A DNA stretch of 64,000 nt from Dyella sp. C11 (GCF_003121485.1 NZ_QAVX01000013.1:62001-126000), one strand, 5' to 3'; counted from the stretch's first letter, positions 17,091 through 26,161 are shown. A program made the numbers and translations. The notes: a model not told the origin generated them from the sequence alone.

Positions 17091-18023
17091 ATGCAATCAG
17101 CGTATTACGTCAAGCAGATCGCAAAGCGCTTCCATCTACCGGCAGCGCCGACGCTCGTGTCCGGCGTGGCAGGCGTGTCACCCATATTGGCCTCGTGGCT
17201 GCATAGCGACGTGCCGAACCACGGTACGGCCGAACCTCCGCCACGCGTGGATGCCTACGATATCCAGGTGGCCATCCGGGCGATCGATTCGATGGAAGTG
17301 CGGTTGCTTGGTCGGCTGGCCACGGCAGATCCGGTACCGCAAAGTGGCATGTTTCTCGTGAACCTGGAGAGCAACCCGGTTCCCACGTTCCACTCGGCAT
17401 TCGATCTGGTGCGCTTTGAAGTTTCGCAGGCCGCCATCAACGCGCTTTGCCATGCGTCGGACGAAAAGCCGGTGACGGGCCTGAAGCGCCCGCCGTTTGG
17501 CCAGAAAGACCCCATTCTTTTTCACCTGGCGCGCGCCTTGATTCCAAGCTTCGGCCGGTCTGACGAAGTGGACAACCTCTTCATGGATCAGGTGGCCCTG
17601 GCGCTGCACTCCCATCTGATCAGCAACTATGCAGGACCGTGCGTTGACCCGCGCCCGTTACGCAGCGGCCTGACCTCATGGCAGATCCGACGAACCACGG
17701 AATTGATCGAAGCCAACATGGCGTCGGATCTGGCGATCGGTGATCTGGCACGGGAATGTTGCCTATCACCCAAGCACTTTGCGCGGGCGTTTCGGCGCAC
17801 GTTCGGCGTGCCGCCGTACCAGTGGCTGCAGGAGCGGCGCGTGGACCGGGCTCAACAGCTTCTACGCAAGAACGATATGCCCTTACTGAAGATTGCCGTG
17901 GCGTGCGGCTTCACGAGTCAAAGTCATTTCACGCGGGTGTTTACCGCCATCGTTGGTGCGTCGCCCGGTGCGTGGCGTCGATACATGAGCCATCGCGCAC
18001 ACATCCTGGTCGGTCGGCGTTGA
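17091..18023 (+). CDS. AraC-family transcriptional regulator
   Basis: The protein has 310 residues, with an N-terminal region of unknown fold and a C-terminal AraC DNA-binding domain. The two helix-turn-helix units are at about 215-240 (LARECCLSPKHFARAFRRTFG) and 262-290 (LLKIAVACGFTSQSHFTRVFT). GAGG lies a few bases before the ATG. It is followed 51 bp later by a second AraC gene in the same direction, so the two may be co-transcribed. No target operon adjoins it; the GlcG-like gene upstream is divergent and could be a target. Confidence 0.87.
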   Translation: MQSAYYVKQIAKRFHLPAAPTLVSGVAGVSPILASWLHSDVPNHGTAEPPPRVDAYDIQVAIRAIDSMEVRLLGRLATADPVPQSGMFLVNLESNPVPTFHSAFDLVRFEVSQAAINALCHASDEKPVTGLKRPPFGQKDPILFHLARALIPSFGRSDEVDNLFMDQVALALHSHLISNYAGPCVDPRPLRSGLTSWQIRRTTELIEANMASDLAIGDLARECCLSPKHFARAFRRTFGVPPYQWLQERRVDRAQQLLRKNDMPLLKIAVACGFTSQSHFTRVFTAIVGASPGAWRRYMSHRAHILVGRR

Positions 18024-18074
18024 ATCCAGGCGCGAGCATCGATCCATTTCTTCATCGGTGACCGAGGCATGCTT

Positions 18075-18986
18075 ATGTACGCTGGTTATCATTCCGAGAA
18101 AATCTTGGATCGCGGTGACTGCGACCTGGGTCATGGCGTGGGGCTTCACCTGCGTCGGGCGGCGGATATTCCGGAGCGGCAGCAGCGGCGGCGTTATGCG
18201 CCGGAACTGGCCGTTCTTGTGGTGATTCCCCGCAGCGGCAACCTGTTCCTCGAATTGGGTAATGGCCAGTCTGCGGCGATAGCTGCGTGCGGCTCCACCT
18301 GGGTGGTCAATCTCGAACAGGGTGCCAGCCTGGTGGGTGCCCCGGGAACGAAATACAGTTCGCTCAAGATTACCTTGAGTGCGCTTGAATGCCTGGCAAC
18401 GGGCTGTGGTGTTCGCCTCAACTCGTTCCCGATGATGGGTGAGTACCCGAGCGATGCGGTTCTCGAGAATTTCGTCGATGCACTTGCCGAACACATTACC
18501 GTGCAGCCGGCAGAGCAGGGCGGCAGCGCGGATTTCTGCCATGCCATCGGTACCGCGATCAAGTACCACATCCTGAGAACGTATGGTGATCAGGGGTCGG
18601 GCACCGGCCAGACGGCGGGTGCCTTGGCGCCCTGGCAACTGCATGTCGTGAAGGAAGCCATGCTGGCTCGACTGGACAGCAAGCTGGATGCGGAAAAACT
18701 TGCACGATTGTGTGGCATATCGACATCGCATCTGCGTCGGGCTTTTCTTGCCAGCACCGGACAGAGCATTCATCGCTGGGTGGTTCGTCAGCGTGTCGAC
18801 CAGGCCTGTGGTGACCTTTTGTCCACGTCGCTGCCCATGGCAGAGATCGCACTTCGGTGGGGATTCTCTGACCAGAGTCACCTGACCAGGACGTTTGCGG
18901 CCTTGCTCGGCATGACACCGGCCCGCTGGCGACGCGCGCATTCGTCGTCGGAAGCGAGCCCGGTTCAAGAGTCATCGAGGCCCTGA
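18075..18986 (+). CDS. AraC-family transcriptional regulator
   Basis: The protein has 303 residues from the ATG at 18075, which has GAGG seven bases upstream; the ATG at 18069 is too close to that site. The N-terminal half is an effector region without recognisable ligand residues. The C-terminal AraC domain has LARLCGISTSHLRRAFLASTG and MAEIALRWGFSDQSHLTRTF. It sits 51 bp after another AraC gene of different sequence, and convergent with a small SnoaL-like gene. Its regulon is unknown. Confidence 0.86.
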   Translation: MYAGYHSEKILDRGDCDLGHGVGLHLRRAADIPERQQRRRYAPELAVLVVIPRSGNLFLELGNGQSAAIAACGSTWVVNLEQGASLVGAPGTKYSSLKITLSALECLATGCGVRLNSFPMMGEYPSDAVLENFVDALAEHITVQPAEQGGSADFCHAIGTAIKYHILRTYGDQGSGTGQTAGALAPWQLHVVKEAMLARLDSKLDAEKLARLCGISTSHLRRAFLASTGQSIHRWVVRQRVDQACGDLLSTSLPMAEIALRWGFSDQSHLTRTFAALLGMTPARWRRAHSSSEASPVQESSRP

Positions 18987-19077
18987 CTGCTCGGCAACAC
19001 CCGGTCGCCCTCAACTTGTGAACCACAGCGCACCGTCACGGCCGCAATGGACGTGATGCGCATTGTTGCGTCAACCA

Positions 19078-19482
19078 TCAGTTCGGCAGATAGCTTTGCA
19101 GGCGCGGCGTGAGCGCAGCGGAGAATCGAAGCAGCATGCTGAAGGGCTCGCAGAGCACCCTGATGTGATGAATCTGGCCGCGCTCATCGCGAGCCAGGCT
19201 GGTGACCCCATCAAACAGCCGCCCGTTGAAGGCGGCGCCGCTCCATACCAGATAGCTTGTTGCGGAACCTTCGGCTTCGTCCTGGATCGTCAGGGTTTCG
19301 CACAGTTCGGTAAAGGCATCAAAAAAGGCGCCCACGGCCGGTGCTCCATGAAGGCGGTCGCTCAGCATGGATGTGTCCAGTAGCACGGTGTCGCTGAATA
19401 CGGTACGCAACCGTTCGGCGTTTTGTGCATCCATCACGTGGAACCAGGCGTCGCCCGCGTGGCGTCCCTTTTCCCGTTTCAT
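19078..19482 (-). CDS. SnoaL-like/NTF2-fold small protein
   Basis: This 134-residue protein resembles the SnoaL-like NTF2 fold, with DAWFHVMDAQNAERLRTVFSDT at the start, GAPAVGAFFDAFTEL and a RLFDGVTSLARDE stretch. Family members are ring-cyclising enzymes, isomerases or uncharacterised stress proteins. The ATG at 19482 has AGGGGG about eight bases upstream. An open frame continues to 19665 but has no ribosome binding site there and a non-protein-like composition. There is no operon partner. Confidence 0.7.
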   Translation of the reverse strand: MKREKGRHAGDAWFHVMDAQNAERLRTVFSDTVLLDTSMLSDRLHGAPAVGAFFDAFTELCETLTIQDEAEGSATSYLVWSGAAFNGRLFDGVTSLARDERGQIHHIRVLCEPFSMLLRFSAALTPRLQSYLPN

Positions 19483-19867
19483 GAGTACACCCCCTGTCGT
19501 GGGAACGGGTAGTCCATGTAACCGCTCCCGAACACAAATCGAGGTGTGGAGGTTGAGGCAAGCGCAGTTGCACCGGCTCATGCTCCCGTGCACGCCTATT
19601 TCGCGATTGCACCTGATACGTCTTTTTGCAGGAAATTCCCGAACGCTGATTGACGCACATCTCACTTCACAGGCGTGTCGATTCGATGATGTTCGCCGGG
19701 CGATGACCGTGGAGAAAAGTGAGCAGCAAGTGCTATCGCATGTCCATCGACGCGCCTAGTGTTTCCGTTGCCCGAAAGACAGGGCAAGGCAGTTTCGACG
19801 ATACCCGCAGTGTTCCAGCATCGCGCCAGGTGCGCTGTGTTTGACGGAACCGTGAAGAGGCATGCTG
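19483..19867. other. Gene-free region upstream of the cytochrome bd operon
   Basis: About 385 bp between the divergent SnoaL-like gene and cioA hold no gene. The cioA ribosome binding site is GAGG at 19857-19860. One poor match to an FNR/ANR box (TTGAC-N4-ATCTC, 19650-19663) was seen and is not strong enough to call. Promoters for both flanking genes are presumably here. Confidence 0.4.
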
Positions 19868-21265
19868 ATGACTCTGGACGCCTTACACCTGGCACGGCTG
19901 CAGTTCGCGTTCACTGTGGCCGTACACATTATTTTTCCAGCCATCAGCATTGGCCTGGCTGGATTCCTTGTGGTGCTTGAGGGCGCGTGGCTCAAGACAC
20001 GGGACGGTGCCTATAAGGATATGTACTTCTTCTGGTCAAAGGTTTTCGCCGTCGGCTTTGGCATGGGCGTGGTGTCAGGCGTGGTGATGGCCTATGAGTT
20101 CGGCACCAATTGGGCGGGCTTTTCGACGGTGGCCGGCGCCATTACCGGACCGCTACTCACTTACGAGGTGCTCACGGCGTTCTTCCTGGAGGCTGGTTTC
20201 CTTGGCGTCATGCTGTTTGGCTGGGGCCGGGTAGGTGAGCGAGCCCATTTCTTTGCCACGCTGATGGTGGCCACGGGTACGCTGATTTCCACGTTCTGGA
20301 TACTGGCGTCCAACAGCTTCATGCAGACGCCACAGGGGTACGCCATCGTCGACGGAAAGATCGTTCCGGTGGACTGGCTCAAGGTCATCTTCAATCCGTC
20401 GTTTCCTTTCCGGCTGGCACATATGACGGTGGCCTCCTATATCGTCGCGGCGTTTCTGGTCGCCGCTTGTGGCGCCTACCAGCTGGCAAGGGGGCGCCGC
20501 GACCTTCCCGTAAAGCGCAGCTTTTCCATGGCGTTGTGGATGCTCGTGGTCCTCACTCCCGTCCAGATATTCATCGGGGACGCGCACGGACTCAACACGC
20601 GTGAGTACCAGCCCGCCAAGATCGCAGGCATCGAGGGCTTGTGGGAGACGGAGCACGGCGGTACGTCACTGAATCTTGTGGGGCTGCCCGACATGGAAAC
20701 GGAACCCACCCGTTACGCCATCAAGGTGCCTCATCTTGGCAGTGTCATCCTTACCCATTCATGGGATGGCGAAATCAAGGGGCTGAAAAGTTTTCCGCCG
20801 GAAGACCGGCCGTATTCGCCGATCATTTTCTGGTCGTTCCGGCTGATGGCCGGCCTGGGCGTGTTGATGCTCCTGATGTCGCTGGTTGGGCTCGTGTTGC
20901 GCAGGGGCGGGCGAATCTACGAGACGCGCTGGTTTCAATACTGGGTGTTCTGCATGGGTCCATCGGGCTTGCTGGCGTTGATCGCCGGCTGGGTCACTAC
21001 CGAAGTGGGAAGGCAGCCCTGGACCGTCTATGGCGTGCTCAGAACCGTCGACTCGGCCTCGCCGCTGGATGCGCAACAGGTCGGCACGTCACTGCTTACC
21101 TTCGTGATTGTCTATTTGCTGGTATTTGGCACCGGCGTCTTTTACATGCTCAAGCTGATGAAGCAGGGGCCCGCGGCCAGTGACGCGAATGCCCCGGCCA
21201 AGGCGCCGCACCCCGCGCTTGAACGTAACGCCCTTACGCGTGCCAACGTAGCCATCGACAGGTGA
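19868..21265 (+). CDS. cioA: Cytochrome bd-type (cyanide-insensitive) quinol oxidase subunit I
   Basis: This 465-residue membrane protein is the heme-bearing subunit of the terminal bd oxidase, which oxidises quinol and reduces oxygen to water. The probable heme ligands are H20 (TVAVHIIFP), H185 (LAHMTVASY) and M327 (FRLMAGLG). The Q-loop motif GDAHGLNTREYQPAK and the C-terminal GRQPWTVYGVLRT are conserved. The short Q-loop is the CIO form rather than the long E. coli form. The ATG at 19868 has GAGG seven bases upstream and gives the usual MTLDALHLARLQFAF. It is followed by cioB (6-bp gap) and a DUF2474 gene. Confidence 0.93.
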   Translation: MTLDALHLARLQFAFTVAVHIIFPAISIGLAGFLVVLEGAWLKTRDGAYKDMYFFWSKVFAVGFGMGVVSGVVMAYEFGTNWAGFSTVAGAITGPLLTYEVLTAFFLEAGFLGVMLFGWGRVGERAHFFATLMVATGTLISTFWILASNSFMQTPQGYAIVDGKIVPVDWLKVIFNPSFPFRLAHMTVASYIVAAFLVAACGAYQLARGRRDLPVKRSFSMALWMLVVLTPVQIFIGDAHGLNTREYQPAKIAGIEGLWETEHGGTSLNLVGLPDMETEPTRYAIKVPHLGSVILTHSWDGEIKGLKSFPPEDRPYSPIIFWSFRLMAGLGVLMLLMSLVGLVLRRGGRIYETRWFQYWVFCMGPSGLLALIAGWVTTEVGRQPWTVYGVLRTVDSASPLDAQQVGTSLLTFVIVYLLVFGTGVFYMLKLMKQGPAASDANAPAKAPHPALERNALTRANVAIDR

Positions 21266-21271
21266 CGAACC

Positions 21272-22288
21272 ATGGTTTTTGACCTTCCTACGGTGTGGTC
21301 CGTGCTCATCGCGGCAGGCATCTTTCTGTACGTGATGCTCGATGGATTTGATCTTGGCATTGGCCTGCTGCTGCCTTTCTTCGAGAACGCCAGCGACCAG
21401 GAAACGATGCTCAGCACCGTGGCGCCCGTCTGGGATGGCAACGAAACCTTTCTTGTGCTTGGCGGTGCAGCGTTGTTTGCGGCATTTCCCGTGGTGTATT
21501 CCACGTTGCTTCCCGCCAACTACCTGCCACTCGTGTTGATGCTTGCCGGACTCATCTTCAGGGGCGCGGCTTTCGAGCTCCGTGCGAAAGCGACCGGTAC
21601 GCGACACCTGTGGGGCCTGGCGTTTATCGCCGGTTCGGTGCAGGCAAGTTTTTGCCAGGGCGTGGTGCTTGGTTCGCTTCTTCAAGGGATAACGATTACC
21701 GAGGGACGTTTCACGGGCGGTGCCTTTGACTGGTTGTCGCCATTCAGCGTGTTTTGCGGACTCGGTTTGCTTGTGACCTACGCCACCCTTGGCTGCGCCT
21801 GGCTGATCCTTCGCACCGAAGGTGAACTCCAGGCAAAGATGTACGCCTTGATGAAGCCGATCTGCGCCGTCCTGCTGATCACCATGCTGGTGATCAGTGG
21901 CTGGACCGTGCTCGCCCAGCCTGCAGTGGCCGCACGCTGGTTCGATGGGCACAACTTCGTCTACTTCGCGCCCGTGCCATTGCTCGTTCTTCTGAGCGTG
22001 TTCGGCATTTTTCGCGCGGTGAACAGGCAACGTGACCGGATGCCGTTCGCACTGTCACTGTTGTTGCTTTTCCTTGGCTACAGCGGCCTGGTGATCAGCA
22101 TCTGGCCCAATATCGTGCCGCCATCGCTCACCATCTGGCAGGCATCGTCGAATCATTCAAGCCAACTCTTTGCACTGGTTGGCGTCCTCATCATTCTTCC
22201 CATCGTGCTCTGCTACAGCTTCATGCAGTACCGCGTCTTTCGCGGCAAGGTACGAGACACCCGGCAGGGGTACTCCGATGGACATTGA
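21272..22288 (+). CDS. cioB: Cytochrome bd-type quinol oxidase subunit II
   Basis: This 338-residue membrane protein has 8-9 transmembrane helices and the CydB signature GFDLGIGLLLPF near the N-terminus, with VWDGNETFLVLGG and GAAFELR further on. Subunit II stabilises the heme subunit and lines the proton and oxygen paths. It starts 6 bp after cioA and its last codons overlap the small DUF2474 gene, so the three are co-transcribed. The pair is intact. A CIO-type oxidase supports respiration under low oxygen, cyanide, sulfide or oxidative stress, which fits the stress-related neighbours. Confidence 0.93.
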   Translation: MVFDLPTVWSVLIAAGIFLYVMLDGFDLGIGLLLPFFENASDQETMLSTVAPVWDGNETFLVLGGAALFAAFPVVYSTLLPANYLPLVLMLAGLIFRGAAFELRAKATGTRHLWGLAFIAGSVQASFCQGVVLGSLLQGITITEGRFTGGAFDWLSPFSVFCGLGLLVTYATLGCAWLILRTEGELQAKMYALMKPICAVLLITMLVISGWTVLAQPAVAARWFDGHNFVYFAPVPLLVLLSVFGIFRAVNRQRDRMPFALSLLLLFLGYSGLVISIWPNIVPPSLTIWQASSNHSSQLFALVGVLIILPIVLCYSFMQYRVFRGKVRDTRQGYSDGH

Positions 22289-22424
22289 CGACCGTCATAT
22301 CCAGCAATCCTGGTGGCGACGATCAGGATGGTTTGTGTTCCTGTGGCTGAGTGGCGTCATTGTCACGCTGGCGATCAGCACCGTATTCAAGTTCCTGATT
22401 CTTGGTGTGGTCAGGCACGTCTGA
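22278..22424 (+). CDS. DUF2474 small membrane subunit of cytochrome bd oxidase
   Basis: This 48-residue single-pass membrane protein (MDIDDRHIQQSWWRR, then a transmembrane helix at about 18-40) overlaps the cioB stop by 11 bp in another frame. DUF2474 genes regularly follow cioAB in CIO-type operons and play a part like CydX in E. coli. The start is an ATG at 22278, with CAGGGG about eight bases upstream. The position and the WW-R-helix pattern make it a good assignment; its role is inferred from the operon position. Confidence 0.85.
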   Translation: MDIDDRHIQQSWWRRSGWFVFLWLSGVIVTLAISTVFKFLILGVVRHV

Positions 22425-22666
22425 AGAATCGCGCGCGCGGCCACGGGCAAAGAAGCGGATGAGCTTCCTTTTCCGGCAATTTTCGCTTTCGCGTGCAAGC
22501 TCCATCACATGCCCATTTTCAAGAATCGGATTGCCGCTGAACGTTGACGGCGCTCATTGGTCGACAAGAGTGCACGCCACAAGCGCGTGATCTCGCGTGA
22601 ATCGTGTTGCCACAAGCCGATGGATCGCCACATGACCCGGGCACTCTTGGTGCAGGAGTGGTAGTG

Positions 22667-22909
22667 ATGTTTCGCACAAGAAGGCAGCTGCAGCGACAGT
22701 TTGAAGATATGGACGCGCAGCTATCCATTCTGGAAGAGCGCCAGGTCCATGAAGAAGTGAAGTGGATGGCCATCGAGGATCGGATGCATCTTCCCAGCGG
22801 CGCCCTGGCGGATACGGATCGCTTGTGGTGGTGGGAGCAGATGTACTCACTGATGGAACGTCACGCACTGACCGAGCTGAGTCAGCTGCGAAAGAGCGGC
22901 TTGTTGTGA
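22667..22909 (+). CDS. Small hypothetical protein
   Basis: This 80-residue acidic, mostly helical protein (MFRTRRQLQRQFEDMDAQL, then ...HLPSGALADTDRLWWWEQM) has ATG at 22667 with AGGAG at 22654-22658. It is followed 31 bp later by the cyclic-nucleotide-domain oxidoreductase and is probably co-transcribed with it. I recognise no family. An in-frame ATG-less extension to 22604 lacks a ribosome binding site. The protein is probably real, given the ribosome binding site and amphipathic pattern. Confidence 0.6.
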   Translation: MFRTRRQLQRQFEDMDAQLSILEERQVHEEVKWMAIEDRMHLPSGALADTDRLWWWEQMYSLMERHALTELSQLRKSGLL

Positions 22910-22940
22910 TGGCCATGACACTCCATCGAGACCAGCAGGC

Positions 22941-24626
22941 ATGAGTGCGTCCCGCCCTCCCCGCAGCGACCTGGCGGACCCGAACGATTTCCTGGGTGAT
23001 GCAACGCTGCGTTACGAGCAAACATTCCCGCGATTGCCGGCCGAGATGGTGGCGCGGGTGGCGTCGTACGGCGTCGTCGACCGCTTCGAGGCAGGCGCCT
23101 ACCTCTTTCGCCTGGGCGACCGGAACGTCGATTTCTTTCTCGTCATCGAGGGCGCCGTCGATATCTTCGAAAGCGATGGAGAGGGCGGCCATGTACTTAT
23201 TACGACGCATGAGTCCGGCGAATTCACCGGTGAGCTTGACCACCTCAGTGGTCGCGCTGTGCTGGTATGTGCCCGCGCAGTGCGAGCCACCCGGGTCACT
23301 CGGGTTGACCGAAACGCCCTGCGACGCATGGTCGCCCTGGAACCGGACATCGGCGATGTGATCCTGCGAGCTTTCATCCTTCGACGGATGGATCTCCTTC
23401 AACACACGGACGGTGGAATCGTGCTGGTGGGTGATACCCGGTCCGGCGATACGCTGCGCATACAAAGTTTTCTGGTTCTCAATGGCTATCCGCACCGCCT
23501 GCTGGATGTCGGCTGTGATCCGGCGGCACGGCCGGCCCTGCATCATCTTGGGTTGAGCGATGCTGCCTTGCCCATCGTCATCCTGGATGGAAGAAAGGTT
23601 TTGACGAATCCGGCGAATGCAGCACTGGCCGACGCATTGGGCATCACGGAACAGATTGACCCGAATCATCTCTACGACGTGGCAGTGGTGGGTGCGGGAC
23701 CGGCGGGCCTGGCCGCCGCTGTCTATGCCGCCTCCGAGGGTCTGGATACCGTTGTGATCGAGGCGCTCGGCCCGGGCGGGCAGGCGGGTACGAGTTCCCG
23801 GATTGAAAATTACCTTGGATTTCCCACGGGCATTTCCGGGCAGGCGTTGGCCAGTCGGGCGCAGATACAGGCGCAAAAGTTTGGCGCGAGACTGGCCGTT
23901 GCCAAGGCAACAACGCGCATCCAGCGTGGCGCGGGGGCTTTTCTGCTCTCCACGGAAGACGGCGGTGAAATTCGCGCGCGTGTCGTGGTCGTGGCTACCG
24001 GTGCACGGTATCGGCGCCTGAATCTCCCCGAGCTTTCCCGCTACGAAGGCAGCGGCGTGCATTACGCCGCCACGGCCATCGAAGGCCATCTGTGCGTGGG
24101 AGGCGATGTGGTCGTGGTGGGTGGCGGGAACTCCGCGGGCCAGGCGGCCGTTTACCTGTCGGGACTGGCCCGCCACGTGCACATCATGATTCGCGATGAC
24201 AGTCTTGCTGCCACCATGTCCGACTACCTGATCCAGCGCATTGCCGATTCGGCGCGCATGACGCTCCACTTCTGCAGCGAAGTCGTCGAACTGATGGGCG
24301 AAAAGTATCTCGAAGGTGTTCGCTGGCGAGACGAGCGAGGCGTCGAAAGCGTTCTTCGCACATCCAATCTTTTCCTGATGATTGGTGCCGACCCGAATAC
24401 GGCGTGGCTTTCAGGAACGGTCGCGCTTGATCCGGGCGGCTTCATCATCACGGGCCAGTTTCGGGACACCAGCGGCCAGGTGACACCCTATCTCACCAGC
24501 ATGCCGGGAATATTTGCGGTCGGTGATGTACGCGCCAACTCCATCAAGCGGGTCGCCTCGGCGGTCGGCGAGGGCTCAGTGGTGGTGCATGCCATTCATG
24601 GCTGGCTTGCCCGCGAGGCCGCGTAG
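22941..24626 (+). CDS. Cyclic-nucleotide-binding domain/glutaredoxin-like/thioredoxin-reductase-like FAD oxidoreductase
   Basis: This 561-residue three-part protein is a thioredoxin-reductase-like flavoprotein with an N-terminal sensor. Residues 30-150 form a CRP-type cyclic-nucleotide-binding domain with the GEFTGEL...GRAV phosphate-cassette region. Residues 155-235 look like a glutaredoxin-like fold without its cysteine pair. FAD is bound through GAGPAG (251-256) and NAD(P) through GGGNSA. The reductase active-site CxxC is replaced by alanine at both cysteines (A376-A-T-A379), so it cannot act as a classical thioredoxin reductase. It may transfer electrons to another acceptor, gated by a nucleotide ligand. 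It lies just after the small protein gene and 91 bp before an aldo/keto reductase. Confidence 0.9.
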   Translation: MSASRPPRSDLADPNDFLGDATLRYEQTFPRLPAEMVARVASYGVVDRFEAGAYLFRLGDRNVDFFLVIEGAVDIFESDGEGGHVLITTHESGEFTGELDHLSGRAVLVCARAVRATRVTRVDRNALRRMVALEPDIGDVILRAFILRRMDLLQHTDGGIVLVGDTRSGDTLRIQSFLVLNGYPHRLLDVGCDPAARPALHHLGLSDAALPIVILDGRKVLTNPANAALADALGITEQIDPNHLYDVAVVGAGPAGLAAAVYAASEGLDTVVIEALGPGGQAGTSSRIENYLGFPTGISGQALASRAQIQAQKFGARLAVAKATTRIQRGAGAFLLSTEDGGEIRARVVVVATGARYRRLNLPELSRYEGSGVHYAATAIEGHLCVGGDVVVVGGGNSAGQAAVYLSGLARHVHIMIRDDSLAATMSDYLIQRIADSARMTLHFCSEVVELMGEKYLEGVRWRDERGVESVLRTSNLFLMIGADPNTAWLSGTVALDPGGFIITGQFRDTSGQVTPYLTSMPGIFAVGDVRANSIKRVASAVGEGSVVVHAIHGWLAREAA

Positions 24627-24717
24627 CAGGGATTGACAGAGGCGCCGGTGGATGCCGGCTCCATCATTTGCAGTCGGGTTTGAAGATGTCGGGTCGACTT
24701 CAAGAGCGGAGGATTTC

Positions 24718-25743
24718 ATGAAACTGCGAGATGCACTGCCAAATGGTCCGCTGGGCTTCGGTGCCGCACCGTTGGGGAACATGTTTCGCAACATTTCCGA
24801 TGAGGAAGCCACGGCGACTGTTCGCGCGGCCTGGGAGGAGGGCACGCGTTTCTTTGACACGGCGCCGTTCTATGGCGCGGGCCTGGCGGAAATTCGACTG
24901 GGCGAGGAGCTTGGCCGACACAAGCGCGACGAGTACCTGCTGAGCACCAAGGTGGGACGCCTGATCCTGGATGAGCTGGAAGACCCCGCCTCCCGCGATT
25001 TCGGCGAGAAGGGCGACATCTTCAGATATGGGCGGGCAAACAAGGTGGTGTACGACTACTCGGCCGATGGTACGTACAAGTCCATCGAAGACAGCCTCAA
25101 GCGCATGAAGGTGGATCGCATCGACTTCGTCTGGGTGCACGACATCGCACAGGACTTTTATGGCGATGAATGGCTCGCCCGCTTCGAAGAAGCACGCAAG
25201 GGTGCGTTTCGCGCGCTCAGCCGCCTGCGGGACGAGGGTGTCATCAAGGGCTGGGGGCTTGGCGTCAATAAGGTGCAGCCTGTTGAACTGCTTTTGGATC
25301 TCTCGGAAGTACAGCCCGATGCCACATTGCTGGCGGGTCGGTACTCACTGCTCGATCACGAGCTTGCCCTGCAGCGGCTGATGCCCACCGCGGCCGTACG
25401 AGGCGTGGACATCGTGGTCGGTGGGCCTTACAGCTCCGGCGTCCTGGCGGGAGGCACGCATTTCGAATACGGCAAGGTTCCACCCGATATCGCCGAGAAG
25501 GTCGAAAAGATAAAGGCGCTGTGCGCCAGGCATGACGTGCCCATCAAGGCGGCAGCGTTGCAGTTTTCCCTTGCGCACCCCGCGTCGGCGGCAGTGATTC
25601 CCGGTGCCAGCAAGCCTGAGCGCATCAAGGAAGATCACGCTGCCATGAAGGCCAGGGTGCCCGCGGACTTCTGGCGCGAATTGCGTGAGCAACACTTGGT
25701 GTCGCCGGCTGCACCGTTGCCGATCGACAAAGGGAAGGTGTGA
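24718..25743 (+). CDS. Aldo/keto reductase (paralogue of the copy at 3993-5012)
   Basis: This 341-residue aldo/keto reductase has catalytic residues D47 and Y52 (FFDTAPFYG) and K in LLSTKVGR. It is closely similar along its whole length to the minus-strand copy near 5 kb. The ATG at 24718 has GGAGG six bases upstream. It is followed 1 bp later by an SRPBCC gene and 65 bp after that by a flavin reductase, so the three probably form an operon. The two paralogues may differ in regulation: the first is beside a LysR gene, this one is in a redox cluster. Substrates are probably sugar or pyridoxal-type aldehydes. Confidence 0.88.
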   Translation: MKLRDALPNGPLGFGAAPLGNMFRNISDEEATATVRAAWEEGTRFFDTAPFYGAGLAEIRLGEELGRHKRDEYLLSTKVGRLILDELEDPASRDFGEKGDIFRYGRANKVVYDYSADGTYKSIEDSLKRMKVDRIDFVWVHDIAQDFYGDEWLARFEEARKGAFRALSRLRDEGVIKGWGLGVNKVQPVELLLDLSEVQPDATLLAGRYSLLDHELALQRLMPTAAVRGVDIVVGGPYSSGVLAGGTHFEYGKVPPDIAEKVEKIKALCARHDVPIKAAALQFSLAHPASAAVIPGASKPERIKEDHAAMKARVPADFWRELREQHLVSPAAPLPIDKGKV

Positions 25744-25744
25744 C

Positions 25745-26161
25745 ATGGCCAGGGCAGCGTCCAGCATTGACCTTCCCATGTCACCTGACCGCGTGTGGAG
25801 CGTGGTGGGTGGATTTGGATCGCTGCCCGATTGGCTCCCCTACATTCCGCGATCTGACCTGATGGATGGTGGCAGGGTGAGGCATCTCACTACCGAAGAT
25901 GGGCAGACCATAGTGGAGCGGCTCATGGCGTTCGATGAGCAGGCGCGGCGTTATACCTATCACATCCTGAAGGCGCCATTTCCGGTGGCTGACTACTACT
26001 CCACCCTCAAGGTGTCCAGTACGGGTGCGGGTAAATCCTCGCGCGTGGAATGGGAAGGTGAATTCACGCCCGTGGGAATAACCGATCAGGAAGCAACTGA
26101 TCTGTTCAAGACCATCTACGACACGGGGCTGAAGGCGCTGGCGAAAACGATGGAAGGTTGA
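25745..26161 (+). CDS. SRPBCC family protein
   Basis: This 138-residue protein has the START/SRPBCC fold, a helix-grip domain that binds small hydrophobic ligands (polyketide cyclase, MxaD-like). It begins MARAASSIDLPMSPDRVWSV, followed by FGSLPDWLPYI. The ATG at 25745 lies 1 bp after the stop of the aldo/keto reductase, which strongly suggests co-translation. Family roles include ligand carriage, ring cyclisation and coenzyme transport; none can be chosen here. The next gene starts 65 bp later. Confidence 0.82.
   Translation: MARAASSIDLPMSPDRVWSVVGGFGSLPDWLPYIPRSDLMDGGRVRHLTTEDGQTIVERLMAFDEQARRYTYHILKAPFPVADYYSTLKVSSTGAGKSSRVEWEGEFTPVGITDQEATDLFKTIYDTGLKALAKTMEG

Noticed and set aside
19650-19663. 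TTGAC-N4-ATCTC as an FNR/ANR box upstream of cioA
   Set aside because: Only about seven of ten key positions match and the site is over 200 bp from the start; too weak to call.
19483-19665. 61-residue N-terminal extension of the SnoaL-like protein
   Set aside because: No ribosome binding site and cysteine/arginine-rich composition; a clear ribosome binding site precedes the shorter start at 19482.
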